Assembly (NCBI GenBank): GCA_004555655.1
Contig: SFHJ01000024.1
Coordinates: forward strand, 27,538 to 91,537
DNA length: 64,000 nt
Reading direction: 5' to 3'
DNA from: Clostridiales bacterium
GTDB lineage: Bacteria; Bacillota; Clostridia; Oscillospirales; Oscillospiraceae
The position numbers and the translations under genes are program-made. The stretch's first letter is position 1; every line of letters starts with the position of its first letter. This document shows positions 33,354 through 42,927 of the stretch, piece by piece. The notes below the pieces were generated by a model. The model saw nothing but the letters and a program-made list of their open reading frames with translations, was not told the origin of the DNA and did no database searches.

Positions 33354-35074
33354 GCCTCATGCTCCTTTCTGTTCTGCGATGCGAAAATTTCCCGATAGAC
33401 CGGACAGGATTTGAGCAGCTCGTCATGCGTGCCGAGCCCGGCGGGCGCGCCGTCGTCGAGCACAAGAATCTGGTCGGCAAACTGCACCGAGCTGATGCGC
33501 TGCGAAATGACGATGGCCGCCGGGTGGTACGGCAACTGGCGCAGCGCCTTCCGCAGCGCCGCGTCGGTGGCAAAATCGAGCGCCGACGCGCTGTCATCCA
33601 AAATCAGAATCTTCGGCCGGCGGACAAGTGCGCGCGCGATTGTGAGCCGCTGGCGCTGGCCGCCGGACAGGTTCCGGCCGCCGGCCTCCAGTTCATACGA
33701 CAGGCCGCCCGGCTTGCCCTCCACGACCTCGCGCGCCTGCGCGGCGTCGATCGCCTCGCCGATCGCCTCGTCTGATGCCTCCGGGTCGCCCCAGAGAAGA
33801 TTCTCCCGGATGCTGCCTGCAAACAGCTGCGCCTTCTGCGGCACAAAGCCGATGGCGTTTCGCAGCGCATCCATGCCGCAATCGCGGACATCCGCGCCGA
33901 ACACCTTTACCGTGCCGCCCGTTGCGTCATAGCAGCGCGCGACAAGGCTTGCCAGCGTGCTCTTGCCCGAGCCGGTGCCGCCGATCACGCCGAGCGTTTT
34001 GCCGCCCGGAAGCGCAAAGCTGACGTGCCGCAGCGCGTCGCCCGACGCGCCGGGATAGCGGAACGACACATTCTGAAACTCCACCGCGGCCGCGCCGGGT
34101 ACGGCGGCAAGTCCCGCGCCGTCCGGCATCGCGCTTTTTACGTCCAGCACCTGCCAGATGCGTTTCGCGCAGGCCAGGGATTTGGTGATGGTGAGAATGA
34201 GGTTCGCCATCTTGACAAGCTCCACCAGGATCTGCGACATGTAGTTATAGAGCGCGATGACCTCGCCCTGCGTCAGTGTGCCGGAGGCCACCTGCACCGC
34301 GCCGGTGCGCAGAATCGCCACGATGGCCAGATTGATGATAACATATGTCACGGGGTTCAACAGCGCCGATATCCGCCCCACGAAGCGCTGCATGTGCTCC
34401 AGCGCGGCGTTTTTTTCCGAGAACTCCCGCTCCTCGCGCGGCTCCATGGTAAACGCGCGGATGACGCGCACGCCCTCCAGATTTTCCCGCGCCGCGCCAA
34501 GCACGCCGTCGAGTCCGCCCTGCACCTTTTTATACAGCGGCGTGCAGGTGAGAAGAATCGCGAACACCACCGCAAACAGCAGCGGAATCGCCACCGCGAA
34601 CACGAGCGCGGCCCTTGTGTCCACCGTAAAGGCCATGACCATCGCGCCGAACACCACGAAAGGAGAGCGCAGCAAAAGCCGCAGCGCGAGGTTCACGCCC
34701 GTCTGCACCTGATTCATGTCGCTCGTCATGCGCGTGAGCAGCGTGGCCGTGCCAAGCGAATCGAGCGCGGCATAGTCAAGGCTCTGGATGTGCTCAAACA
34801 GCGCATGGCGCAGCCGCGCAGTCACGCCCGTGGCGGCTTTGGCAGCAAAATACTGCGCCGTGACCGAGCAGGCAAAGCCTGCCGCGCCCAATCCAACCAA
34901 CACCAGCGACCAGCGGATGATATAGCCCGTGTCGCCGCGGGCGACGCCGGTATCGATGATCGCGGCCATGATGAGCGGCACCAACAGCTCCAGAAGCGCC
35001 TCGAGCAGCTTAAAAAGCGGGCCAAGCACGCTCTGCAGCCGGTATTCTTTCAGATAGATCAGCAGCTTTTTCAT
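33350..35074 (-). CDS. ABC exporter half-transporter, degenerate site subunit
   Basis: A 574-residue ABC exporter half. The start at 35074 (MKKLLIYLKEYRLQSVLGPL) is preceded by GGAGTG; the frame extends farther upstream but without a ribosome site or homology. It has six membrane helices, then Walker A 'GGTGSGKST', signature 'LSGGQRQ', and Walker B 'ILILDDSASALDF', where Asp replaces the catalytic Glu, as in the non-canonical half of heterodimeric exporters. 'VISQRISS' also replaces the H-loop His with Gln. It is coupled to the downstream partner gene. Confidence 0.92.
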   Translation of the reverse strand: MKKLLIYLKEYRLQSVLGPLFKLLEALLELLVPLIMAAIIDTGVARGDTGYIIRWSLVLVGLGAAGFACSVTAQYFAAKAATGVTARLRHALFEHIQSLDYAALDSLGTATLLTRMTSDMNQVQTGVNLALRLLLRSPFVVFGAMVMAFTVDTRAALVFAVAIPLLFAVVFAILLTCTPLYKKVQGGLDGVLGAARENLEGVRVIRAFTMEPREEREFSEKNAALEHMQRFVGRISALLNPVTYVIINLAIVAILRTGAVQVASGTLTQGEVIALYNYMSQILVELVKMANLILTITKSLACAKRIWQVLDVKSAMPDGAGLAAVPGAAAVEFQNVSFRYPGASGDALRHVSFALPGGKTLGVIGGTGSGKSTLASLVARCYDATGGTVKVFGADVRDCGMDALRNAIGFVPQKAQLFAGSIRENLLWGDPEASDEAIGEAIDAAQAREVVEGKPGGLSYELEAGGRNLSGGQRQRLTIARALVRRPKILILDDSASALDFATDAALRKALRQLPYHPAAIVISQRISSVQFADQILVLDDGAPAGLGTHDELLKSCPVYREIFASQNRKEHEA

Positions 35075-35140
35075 TTTTCGCACTCCAGATGCAGCATTCG
35101 TGCGTAGTATACCACATCCGCCTGTTATTTTCCATATGTG

Positions 35141-35171
35141 AAAACAGCCGCCGCCCAAATGGGCGGCGGCT
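35141..35171 (-). terminator. Terminator of rfbA
   Basis: AGCCGCCGCCC-AAAT-GGGCGGCGGCT (11-bp stem); the minus strand continues GTTTTC. Confidence 0.85.
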
Positions 35172-35183
35172 TGTCCATACCGG

Positions 35184-36056
35184 TTATTTTCCCTGCTCGC
35201 ACAGGCGCTGCAGATATGCGCCGTAGGCCGTTTTTTCCAGCTTTTTTGCGCAGGCGGCAAGCGCCCCGGAATCAATATAGCCCATGTGCCACGCGATCTC
35301 CTCGAGACACGCAATGAGCCGGTTCTCGCGCTGCTGCAGCCGCATCACAGTATTGGCCGCAGTGAGAAGGCTCTGCGCGTTGCCCGCGTCCAGCCAGGTA
35401 AACGGCGGCTCAAGCTTCACCACGCGAAGCTGGCCGCTGGCAAGATAATGCTCGTTGACGGCCGTGATCTCCAGCTCGCCGCGCGCCGACGGGCGGATCT
35501 CGCGCGCCACGTCCACCACGCTGTTATCGTAGAAATACACACCGGGGACGGCGTAGTTGGACTTTGGCCTGGCGGGCTTTTCCTCGATGGAAAGCGCTTT
35601 CCCGTCGGGGCCGATCTCCACCACGCCGAACGGACGGGGGTCGTCCACATGATAGCCAAAAATGGTCGCGCCGCTGTTCTGCGCGGCGGCGGTATGCAGC
35701 GCCTGCTTGAGCCCATCGCCGCAGAGGATATTGTCGCCCAGCACAAGACATACGTCGTCACCGTCAATGAAGTTTCTGCCGATGAGAAACGCATCGGCAA
35801 TGCCGCGCTGCTCCTGCTGGATGCGGTAGGTCAGATTCACGCCGAAGCCTGCGCCGTCGCCCAGCAGCTTGATAAACGAATACATTTCGTCCGGCGGGAC
35901 GATTACAAGGATGTCGCGGATGCCGGCCTGCATCAACACAGCCAGCGGATAATAGATCAGCGGTTTGTCATAGACAGGCAACAGCGGCTTGCAGACCGGA
36001 AGCGTCATGGGGTACATGCGCGTTCCTTTGCCGGCCGCGAGGATGATGCCCTTCAT
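35184..36056 (-). CDS. rfbA: Glucose-1-phosphate thymidylyltransferase RfbA
   Basis: A 290-residue nucleotidyltransferase making dTDP-glucose from glucose-1-phosphate and dTTP, the first step to dTDP-rhamnose. The nucleotide-binding signature is 'IILAAGKGTRMYPMTLPVCK', and 'KPLLPVYDKPLIYYPL', 'VLGDNILCGDG', 'EEKPARPKSNYAVPGVYFYD' and 'LDAGNAQSLL' are typical of RfbA/RmlA. Usual length. No rfbB, rfbC or rfbD lies beside it, so the rest of the pathway must be encoded elsewhere or the product is used differently. Confidence 0.93.
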   Translation of the reverse strand: MKGIILAAGKGTRMYPMTLPVCKPLLPVYDKPLIYYPLAVLMQAGIRDILVIVPPDEMYSFIKLLGDGAGFGVNLTYRIQQEQRGIADAFLIGRNFIDGDDVCLVLGDNILCGDGLKQALHTAAAQNSGATIFGYHVDDPRPFGVVEIGPDGKALSIEEKPARPKSNYAVPGVYFYDNSVVDVAREIRPSARGELEITAVNEHYLASGQLRVVKLEPPFTWLDAGNAQSLLTAANTVMRLQQRENRLIACLEEIAWHMGYIDSGALAACAKKLEKTAYGAYLQRLCEQGK

Positions 36057-36200
36057 CTTCGCACACTCCTTTCTTTTCCCGTACTCTAGCCGGGTACAGC
36101 TATAGTATAACCGATTGCGGCAGAATTGTCCACCATTGATCTTCCGTCTTTTTCCAGATGCCGCAGACGCAGACCATGGCCTGCATCGTCAGGCAGACGG

Positions 36201-39200
36201 CTATTCAATGGATTTGAGCGCCTGCGCCATATCAATGCGGCGAATCTTCAGGCGCAGAATCAGACTCACCAGCACGCTGAACACCAGCGTCAGCAGCGCC
36301 GCCAGTACGAAACTCACCGGCGCGATGCGCACATCAAAGGTAATCATATCGAGCTTGATCTGTGCCATGACATATGCATGCAGCGCCACTCCCATCGGCA
36401 GCCCCAGCACGACGCCCAGCAGCGTCAGCACGAAATTCTCGCGGAAGACGTACATATCTGTCTCGGGGTCGTAGAAGCCAAGCACCTTGACCGTGGCGAT
36501 CTCGCGGGCGCGCTCGGTGATGTTAATGTTTGTGAGGTTGTACAAAACGATAAACGCCAGCGCGCCTGCAAAGAGGATCACCGTGAAGACGATGTAGTTC
36601 ATGCTCTTGAGCATCGCCGTAAAGCGCTCCTGCGTATCCTGATTGACCGTAATGTTCATCACGTCAGCCCTGGCGGAGATATCCGCCGCTACAGCATGGA
36701 CATCCTGCGCATCGCCGACCAGCAGCCACGCATCCTCATACTGCGGCTCCGCCTGCATCTGTTCGCGCCACGTCGCTTCGCTGAGATAGACGTAATTTGA
36801 AACATAGTTCTCAAAAATCCCGCTCACGCGCAGGCGCATCTCGTGAAATTCGCTGTCACGGATGACAAGTTCGCTGCCGGTTGTAAGCTCCAGCGCGTCT
36901 GCGAGCGCCTCGTTTATGACGCACGCGCCGTCTTCCGGATACGCCACCGGCTCGCCGTCCAGATGCAGATCAACATAGCCATCGGTCGAATCCCCCTCCG
37001 CCACAACGGCATAGACCGACTTTGTCAGCCCGTTTGCCTCGCACGTCAGACTCTGCTGGGCATAAAACCGGCAGCCGTCGAGCTCGCCCTGATATGCTTC
37101 GCAGAACGCCGCGCGCGCGCCTTCATCCATGGCGCCGGAAAAGCGCACCGACGCATCATAGACCGAGATCTCGCCGAACTGATAGCCCACCACATTCTGG
37201 ATTGAGTCGCGGATTCCGAGGCCCGTGAGCAGCAGCGCCGTACAGCCGCCGATGCCGATGGCCATCATCACCATGCGCTTTTTGTAGCGCAGGATGTTGC
37301 GGATGGAGACCTTGTGCAGGAACTTCACACGGTTCCAGATCAGCGGTATACGCTCAAGGAAGATGCGCTTGCCGGCCTTCGGCGCCTTGGGGCGGATGAG
37401 CTCGGCTGCGGGCTGCATCAGCTCGCTCGCACAGGCGTACCACGTCGCAAGCAGCGCGCAGGCCAGATACGCCGCGGAGATCGAGATGGCAAGCGGCCAG
37501 TCGAACGCCCAGAGAATGCTGGAAAAGCCGTACATGATATTATAGCCCTGCCAGATGATCTTCGGCAGAAAATATGCGCCGGCAGGAATGCCTACCACGC
37601 AGCCGAGCATGGACGCGCTCGCCGTATAGAACAGGTACTGCCCCACGACTGTGCCGTCGGCATAGCCCAGCGCCTTCAGAACGCCGATTTGCGTGCGCTG
37701 TTCTTCGACCATGCGCGTCATGGTCGTGATACACACCAGCGCCGCCACCAGGAAGAAGAACGCCGGGAACACGCGCGAAACGCCCTGCACGATATCGGAG
37801 TCGCTCTCAAAACAGACATAGCCCGTGTTCGTATCGCGGCCCAGCGCATATCCCTCGGCGGTTTTCAGCTCGCTGAGCTCGCGCTCTCCGTCGGCGATCT
37901 CCTGCCGGGCGTTCAGCAGCTTCACCTCGCCGTCGGCGATCTCCTGCCGTGCGTCTTCCAGCTCCTGCTCACGATCCAGAAGCTCCTGCCGGGCGTCGGC
38001 AAGTTCCTGCTCGCCGCCGGCAAGCCCCTGACGGGCATCGTCCTCCGCCTGGTAATAGCTGTTCCAGCCATCGGCAAGCGCCTGCCGCGCCTCCAGCAGC
38101 TGCGCCCGGCCGTCTTCGAGCTGCTGCTCCCCGTCGGCAAGCTGCTGTGCCGCATCGTCCAGCTCCGCCTGTTTTTCCAGAAGCTGCGCTCTCGCGTCGC
38201 CCAGCGTCATGCTCGCATCATGGATCTTCTGCTGGGCAGAAAACTGCTGGCCATCGAGTTGGCCGCGTCCGGCGTCCACCTGCGCCTGCGCCCCGTCGAG
38301 CTCTGCCTGCGCCGCATCCAACTGCGCCTGCGCCTCGCGGAGCTGCTCGGCCGTCACCTGTCCGGTCAGCACGCCCAGCGCCAGACGCCATTTCTGGCGG
38401 TTGATCTCACCCTGCGCGTCATCGATCTTCTGCTGGGCACATACCAGCTGCTCGTATATCTCGGTAAACTGTTCGTCCGCCTGAAAATACGCCCGCTTGA
38501 ACTCCGCACGGCCCTCATCATACTGCGCCCATGCGTCGTTGAGCTGCTTCTGGCCGTCGGCAAGCGTTACCTTCGCCTCGTCGAGCTCCGCCTGCTTTTC
38601 ATCAAGAAGCAGCTGCTGCGCTTCCAGTTCCTCTTTGCCGTCTATCAGCGCCTGGCGGGCGTTTGCCAGCTTGCGGCCGGCCTCCAGCCTGCCGTCTTCC
38701 AGCGCCTGCCGGCCGTCTTCATAGCTCTGCCAGCCGTCTTTGATGGCCTGTTCGCCGTCGGCAAGCTCCTGCTTGCCGTCAAGCAGCTCCTGCGTTTTTT
38801 CCTCCAGCGTCTGCCGCGCGTCGGCAAGTTCATTCTGTGCCTCCAGCCGCACGCGCGCGTCGCGTCCGGCTGCGAGCTGCTCGGCCAAGGCGGTCAGGCC
38901 CGGCTCGGCATCCTCCACGGCCTCGTCATATGTATCGGAATACACCGCACCCGGCGCGTCCGAGAGCGTCAGGTAGATGTCCGTATAGTAATCCAGCGCG
39001 TACGCCTCGGGCAAAATGCAGAAAAAGCCCGCCAGCGTGCCGTCGCCGACGGTGGTACTGCCGCGTTCAAAGTTGATATACAGCGGCGAATGTACCAGCC
39101 CCACGACGGTGAACGTATGCGTTTTGAACGCATCGAGCGTATCTTCATCATTTTCCTGCGTGATGGTGAGCGTCTGGCCCAGCACCGTTTCATCATACCG

Positions 39201-39602
39201 CCAGGCATCGAGCACACATTCATCGTTCGTCTGCGGCAGCCGGCCCGCCTTCACGTTCAGCAGGTTCACCTGCTCGGGCACGCTCATGCTGCGCAGGGCC
39301 ACGCTCGCACTCTCGCCGACAGCGCACACCGCGTCGGTACAGATTGCGCCTTCGGCCTGCGCTACACCTTGCGCCTGCCGCACAGCCGCAACGTCGTCGC
39401 CGGTAAAGCCCATCGTGCACAGCAGGCGGTAGTCATACATGTTCTGCGCATCGGTATACACGTCCAGCGTGTGGATCATCGCCGTCTTGGTCAGACGCAG
39501 GCCGCAGAACAGGCCCACGCCCAACGCCACGATCGCAACAATCGCCAGAAAGCGGCTGAGCGAGTTGCGGATCTGGCGCAGCGTCAGTTTCAGCATTCCC
39601 AT
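36201..39602 (-). CDS. FtsX/MacB-type ABC permease with very long coiled coil
   Basis: A 1,133-residue permease. One helix lies at the N-terminus (about residues 14-34). A periplasm-side domain follows, then about 370 residues (roughly 255-625) of nearly uninterrupted heptads rich in Ala, Asp, Gln and Leu ('LADGEQELADARQELL'). Next come two blocks of FtsX helices ('VFPAFFFLVAALVCITTMTR', and C-terminal 'FTVILFAGALAFIVLYNLTN'). The ATG at 39602 overlaps the ATPase stop (TGATG). With the ATPase it forms a MacB-like mechanotransmission transporter that may act on envelope substrates. The coil should project far from the membrane. Confidence 0.88.
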   Translation of the reverse strand: MGMLKLTLRQIRNSLSRFLAIVAIVALGVGLFCGLRLTKTAMIHTLDVYTDAQNMYDYRLLCTMGFTGDDVAAVRQAQGVAQAEGAICTDAVCAVGESASVALRSMSVPEQVNLLNVKAGRLPQTNDECVLDAWRYDETVLGQTLTITQENDEDTLDAFKTHTFTVVGLVHSPLYINFERGSTTVGDGTLAGFFCILPEAYALDYYTDIYLTLSDAPGAVYSDTYDEAVEDAEPGLTALAEQLAAGRDARVRLEAQNELADARQTLEEKTQELLDGKQELADGEQAIKDGWQSYEDGRQALEDGRLEAGRKLANARQALIDGKEELEAQQLLLDEKQAELDEAKVTLADGQKQLNDAWAQYDEGRAEFKRAYFQADEQFTEIYEQLVCAQQKIDDAQGEINRQKWRLALGVLTGQVTAEQLREAQAQLDAAQAELDGAQAQVDAGRGQLDGQQFSAQQKIHDASMTLGDARAQLLEKQAELDDAAQQLADGEQQLEDGRAQLLEARQALADGWNSYYQAEDDARQGLAGGEQELADARQELLDREQELEDARQEIADGEVKLLNARQEIADGERELSELKTAEGYALGRDTNTGYVCFESDSDIVQGVSRVFPAFFFLVAALVCITTMTRMVEEQRTQIGVLKALGYADGTVVGQYLFYTASASMLGCVVGIPAGAYFLPKIIWQGYNIMYGFSSILWAFDWPLAISISAAYLACALLATWYACASELMQPAAELIRPKAPKAGKRIFLERIPLIWNRVKFLHKVSIRNILRYKKRMVMMAIGIGGCTALLLTGLGIRDSIQNVVGYQFGEISVYDASVRFSGAMDEGARAAFCEAYQGELDGCRFYAQQSLTCEANGLTKSVYAVVAEGDSTDGYVDLHLDGEPVAYPEDGACVINEALADALELTTGSELVIRDSEFHEMRLRVSGIFENYVSNYVYLSEATWREQMQAEPQYEDAWLLVGDAQDVHAVAADISARADVMNITVNQDTQERFTAMLKSMNYIVFTVILFAGALAFIVLYNLTNINITERAREIATVKVLGFYDPETDMYVFRENFVLTLLGVVLGLPMGVALHAYVMAQIKLDMITFDVRIAPVSFVLAALLTLVFSVLVSLILRLKIRRIDMAQALKSIE

Positions 39603-40306
39603 CACCACTCGATTCTTTCCACCGGCGTGGGATCGGCGTTGCAGCTCACCGACTGGATCTGCCCGCTCTTGACGCGGATGACGCGGTCGGCCATGGCAGT
39701 AAGCGCCGAGTTATGCGTGATGATGACGACGGTCATGCCGCGTTCGCGGCTCTGCTCCTGCAGAAGCTGCAGAATCTGCTTGCCGGTGTTATAGTCCAGC
39801 GCGCCGGTCGGCTCGTCGCACAACAGCAGCTTCGGATTCTTCGCCAACGCGCGGGCGATGGCCACGCGCTGCTGCTCGCCGCCGGAGAGCTGCGCCGGGA
39901 AGTTCTGCATCCGCTCGCCAAGGCCCACACCGCGCAGCACCTCGTCAGCCGGGAGCGGCTGACGGCACAGCTGGCTTGCAATCTGCACATTTTCAAGGGC
40001 CGTCATGTTCGGCAGCAGGTTGTAGAACTGAAACACAAAGCCCACATCCTGCCTGCGGTAGGTCGTGAGCTGGCGCTTATTATACCCGGAAATTTCCTCG
40101 TCCGCGAGCAGTACGCGGCCCGACGTCAGGCGGTCCATGCCGCCGAGAATATTCAAAAGCGTCGTCTTGCCCGCGCCGGAGGCGCCGACGATGACGCAGA
40201 TTTCCCCCTTTTCGATGGTAAACGACGCATCTTTCAGCGCCTCAATCCGAACCTCACCCATGGTGTAGGTCTTGCAGACGTGTTCAAATGTCACAAATGC
40301 GCTCAC
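39602..40306 (-). CDS. ABC transporter ATP-binding protein (LolD/MacB type)
   Basis: A protein of about 234 residues with Walker A 'GASGAGKTT', the signature '[20 protein letters not shown]', Walker B '[12 protein letters not shown]' and H-loop 'IITHNSA', as in LolD/MacB/YknY ATPases. The start is uncertain. A GTG at 40306 ([14 protein letters not shown]) matches family N-termini and has GGAG about 12 bases upstream; an in-frame GTG at 40336 is an alternative. It is the first gene of the pair with the coiled-coil FtsX permease. Confidence 0.88.
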   Translation of the reverse strand: MSAFVTFEHVCKTYTMGEVRIEALKDASFTIEKGEICVIVGASGAGKTTLLNILGGMDRLTSGRVLLADEEISGYNKRQLTTYRRQDVGFVFQFYNLLPNMTALENVQIASQLCRQPLPADEVLRGVGLGERMQNFPAQLSGGEQQRVAIARALAKNPKLLLCDEPTGALDYNTGKQILQLLQEQSRERGMTVVIITHNSALTAMADRVIRVKSGQIQSVSCNADPTPVERIEW

Positions 40307-40436
40307 AGCCGCTTCACGCTCCAATTTGGTTCGCACTTTTTCGGAAAAACACCTGTTTCGGCAGTTTCTTCCTCTATTCTGCGGGCATTATATCATAATT
40401 GCCGGCGGGCGCTGTGAACAATCCGTAAATTCTGTT

Positions 40437-41156
40437 CTACCCCAGGCCGGTCCATACCTCGCGGCCGTCTGTCACACGGAAGCTGTGGCCCACGGTCGCC
40501 TCCTGCAGGTCAAGAAAATACCGGCTTTTCGTGTCGAGATTGTCGGAAAAGAGCGGCATACCGACCATCAGATCGTCCGCAGAGCCCGGCAAGCGGCCAA
40601 GCAGGCGGTTCATGATCTGCGCGAACTGCCCGCGCGAAAGCGGCTCGTCCGGTGCGAACACGCCGTCTTGCAGCCCCATGACCCAGCCGTTTCCGGCCTC
40701 AAACGTGATTTCCTGTGCCTTCCAGCCCTCCGCCAGCGGCCCCAACGCAGCGCGCCCGGCCTCGGTATCCGCAATGCGCGCAAGCGTGAGCGCGAGCATC
40801 TGCCCCGTCACGCCGCGCTCGGGGTAAAAGCTGCCGTCGGCGCCGGCCGGCATGAGGCCGGACTGCGCCAGCGTGCTGACGGCGGCATATGACCAGCGCG
40901 ACGGCGGCACGTCTGGAAAGAGCCCGGCGCACGGGCCGAGCTGCCTGAGATAATCTGCGTCCATCATGCGGTAGAGCACCTGCGCCAGCGCCTCGCGCGT
41001 GAGCGGCTCGTCCGGCCGGATGGTACCGTCGGGATAGCCGCACAGGTACGGCGCGTGAAAGGCCTCTGTCCCCTCCGCGCGCACCAGCGGTACGAGTGCG
41101 AGCAGCAGCATCAGCGCCAGCAGAGCGGCCAGCAGCCGCTGAGATACTTTTTTCAT
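40437..41156 (-). CDS. Secreted SLH-domain protein
   Basis: A 239-residue secreted protein. A Sec signal peptide (MKKVSQRLLAALLALMLLLA, cleavage likely near 'VRAEG') is followed by three S-layer-homology motifs ('CGYPDGTIRPDEPLTREALA', 'LFPDVPPSRWSYAAVSTLAQ', 'MGLQDGVFAPDEPLSRGQFA'). SLH domains bind pyruvylated wall polymers. There is little else in the protein, so it is a small wall-attached protein rather than a full S-layer subunit. GGGAGGG precedes the ATG at 41156. Confidence 0.88.
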   Translation of the reverse strand: MKKVSQRLLAALLALMLLLALVPLVRAEGTEAFHAPYLCGYPDGTIRPDEPLTREALAQVLYRMMDADYLRQLGPCAGLFPDVPPSRWSYAAVSTLAQSGLMPAGADGSFYPERGVTGQMLALTLARIADTEAGRAALGPLAEGWKAQEITFEAGNGWVMGLQDGVFAPDEPLSRGQFAQIMNRLLGRLPGSADDLMVGMPLFSDNLDTKSRYFLDLQEATVGHSFRVTDGREVWTGLG

Positions 41157-41213
41157 CGTTTGTCCCTCCCTGTACGGCCATTGTCGCACATCACGCGCGC
41201 GAAATCCGTTGCA

Positions 41214-41247
41214 AAAGAAAAACGCCGCAGACTTTCGTCTTACGGCG
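41214..41247 (-). terminator. Terminator of the ASKHA gene
   Basis: Stem CGCCG-x-AGAC / GTCT-xx-CGGCG with TTTC loop, followed on the minus strand by TTTTTCTTTT. Confidence 0.75.
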
Positions 41248-41256
41248 CTGCTGGAG

Positions 41257-42783
41257 CTATTTCCGTTTTTTCACGCTGGGATACAGGCTCGCGTTGGTGT
41301 GCGGCAGAAACTGAGCCGCGCGCATATTCTCCAGAAACGTGTCGATCTCGCCGAACTGCACATAGGTGGCCGACTGCACGAAATGGCGGATGCGCGCAAG
41401 ATTTTCCGCGTCGAGCAGCACCTGCTTCGCGCCTGCGAGCGAGCTGTTGCCGAGGATTCTGAACTTCTCACGCGGCAGGTCGGGGTACATGCCGATGGTG
41501 ATGGCCGACTCGAGGTTCAGATGCGTGCCGAAGCCGCCCGAGAGGTAGAACGCGCCGATCTGGCCGGGCGTCACGCCGCTGGCGTCGAGCAGCGTTGCCA
41601 CCATTGTGTGCGCGGCCGCCTTGCAGCGGATGAACTCGGCGATATCGTTCTGCGTGAAGTACAGCTGTTTTCCCGCGCGCGAGGCATAGACGATGGCCGG
41701 GATGTTTGCGTGGCTCTCAGCCTCCCAGACCATTCGGATGTGTTCAGACGCGCCCATATTGAGCGTCCCGTCGCCATTGAGCCACCCGGCCAGATACCCT
41801 TCGGCGATGAGATCGACGATGCCTGAACCGCAGATGCCCTCAGGCGGCAGATCATCAATCGTCTGCACATGCAGCTCGTTTCTTTCATCGATCCGCACAC
41901 GGCACACCGCGCCGGGCTCGGCGCGCATGCCGGACTTGCTCACGCCGCCTTCCAGCGCCGGACCGGCTGCGCCAGCGCCGACAAGCAGATAGTCCCTGCA
42001 GCCCAGCGCCAGCTCGCCGTTGGTGCCGATATCAAGGAAGATCGCGGCATCCTCGCGCGTGTCCATATCGGTCATTAAAAGTCCCGCCGTAATATCGCCG
42101 CCGAGATAATTGGCCACCGCCGGCAGGCAGAGAATGTTGCACCGCAGATCAAGGCCCAGCGCGGCGGCCGGCTGGATGCCGGGGTTAAAAAAAGCGGGCG
42201 CATACGGCTTCTGAAATACGAGCCACGGATCACAGCCAAGAAAGAAGTGGATCATCGTCGTGTTGCCGCCGACGCACATGGCGGCGATATCGTCCGGCTG
42301 CAGCCCTGCCTCCAGCAGGCACGCATCCAGCAGCGCGCACACGTCATCCAGAACCAGCCGCTGCAGACGGGCAAGATTTTTCCTGTCTTCCTTCACGGCA
42401 AAGATGCGGTCGAGAATATTCGTGCCCATCGCTGTCTGGGCGTTGGTACATTCGCGGTGACTGAGCACCCGGCCGGACGGCAGATGCAACAGCTCTATGG
42501 CGAGGTTCGTGCTGCCGATGTCCAGCGCGGCGCCGTAGAGCGCATCGTGCGTGTCGCCAGGCTCGACCCGGATGAGATCCCAGCCGCACTCCGCCGGACA
42601 GAGCGTCACCGTCACGCGGTAGTGCGCATCGGGCAATGTGGGATAGAGCTCCTGCAGTGCGCGCAGCGTCAGATGCACATTCTTCTGATCCAGCGCGCCA
42701 AGCACACGTTCACGTCCGGCGGCAAAGTCCGCCTCGTCGGGCGCGGGAAGCTCCAGATACACTTTTTTCGCAAGAGCCGTCAT
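41257..42783 (-). CDS. RACo-like ASKHA (DUF4445) protein lacking ferredoxin domain
   Basis: A 508-residue protein whose residues from ~85 on match the ASKHA/DUF4445 domain of reductive activators of corrinoid proteins: 'YGAALDIGSTNLAIELLHLP', 'CVGGNTTMIHFFLG', 'FLDIGTNGELALG', 'GAAGPALEGGVSKSGMRAEP', 'GICGSGIVDLIAEGYLAGWL'. Such proteins use ATP to drive electrons to Co(II)-corrinoids. The usual N-terminal [2Fe-2S] ferredoxin domain is absent: the first ~85 residues carry only one Cys ('LCPAECGWD' holds two) and no CX5CX2C pattern. Electrons would need another donor. No corrinoid protein or methyltransferase gene is nearby. Confidence 0.8.
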   Translation of the reverse strand: MTALAKKVYLELPAPDEADFAAGRERVLGALDQKNVHLTLRALQELYPTLPDAHYRVTVTLCPAECGWDLIRVEPGDTHDALYGAALDIGSTNLAIELLHLPSGRVLSHRECTNAQTAMGTNILDRIFAVKEDRKNLARLQRLVLDDVCALLDACLLEAGLQPDDIAAMCVGGNTTMIHFFLGCDPWLVFQKPYAPAFFNPGIQPAAALGLDLRCNILCLPAVANYLGGDITAGLLMTDMDTREDAAIFLDIGTNGELALGCRDYLLVGAGAAGPALEGGVSKSGMRAEPGAVCRVRIDERNELHVQTIDDLPPEGICGSGIVDLIAEGYLAGWLNGDGTLNMGASEHIRMVWEAESHANIPAIVYASRAGKQLYFTQNDIAEFIRCKAAAHTMVATLLDASGVTPGQIGAFYLSGGFGTHLNLESAITIGMYPDLPREKFRILGNSSLAGAKQVLLDAENLARIRHFVQSATYVQFGEIDTFLENMRAAQFLPHTNASLYPSVKKRK

Positions 42784-42891
42784 TCTTTTTCCTCTTTCCG
42801 TGGCGTTTTTCTGTGTTTGAGCATATTATATCTGCATCATGGGCAAAAGTAAATGCCGCACGCGGAGCCAAAAAAATTTTTCGCAGGCCGC

Positions 42892-42920
42892 TTGACATCC
42901 CGCCGACGCGGTGGTATACT
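42892..42920 (+). promoter_or_regulatory. Promoter of the T-box/trpB unit
   Basis: TTGACA (42892-42897), exactly 17 bases, TATACT (42915-42920). Confidence 0.88.
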
Positions 42921-42927
42921 TCACCCA

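Noticed and set aside
37314..39794. Long open frame on the plus strand opposite the coiled-coil permease
   Set aside because: It is the mirror of a repetitive GC-rich coding sequence; no ribosome site, promoter or recognisable domain, and its composition (Leu/Arg/Gln/His-rich) is typical of antisense frames.
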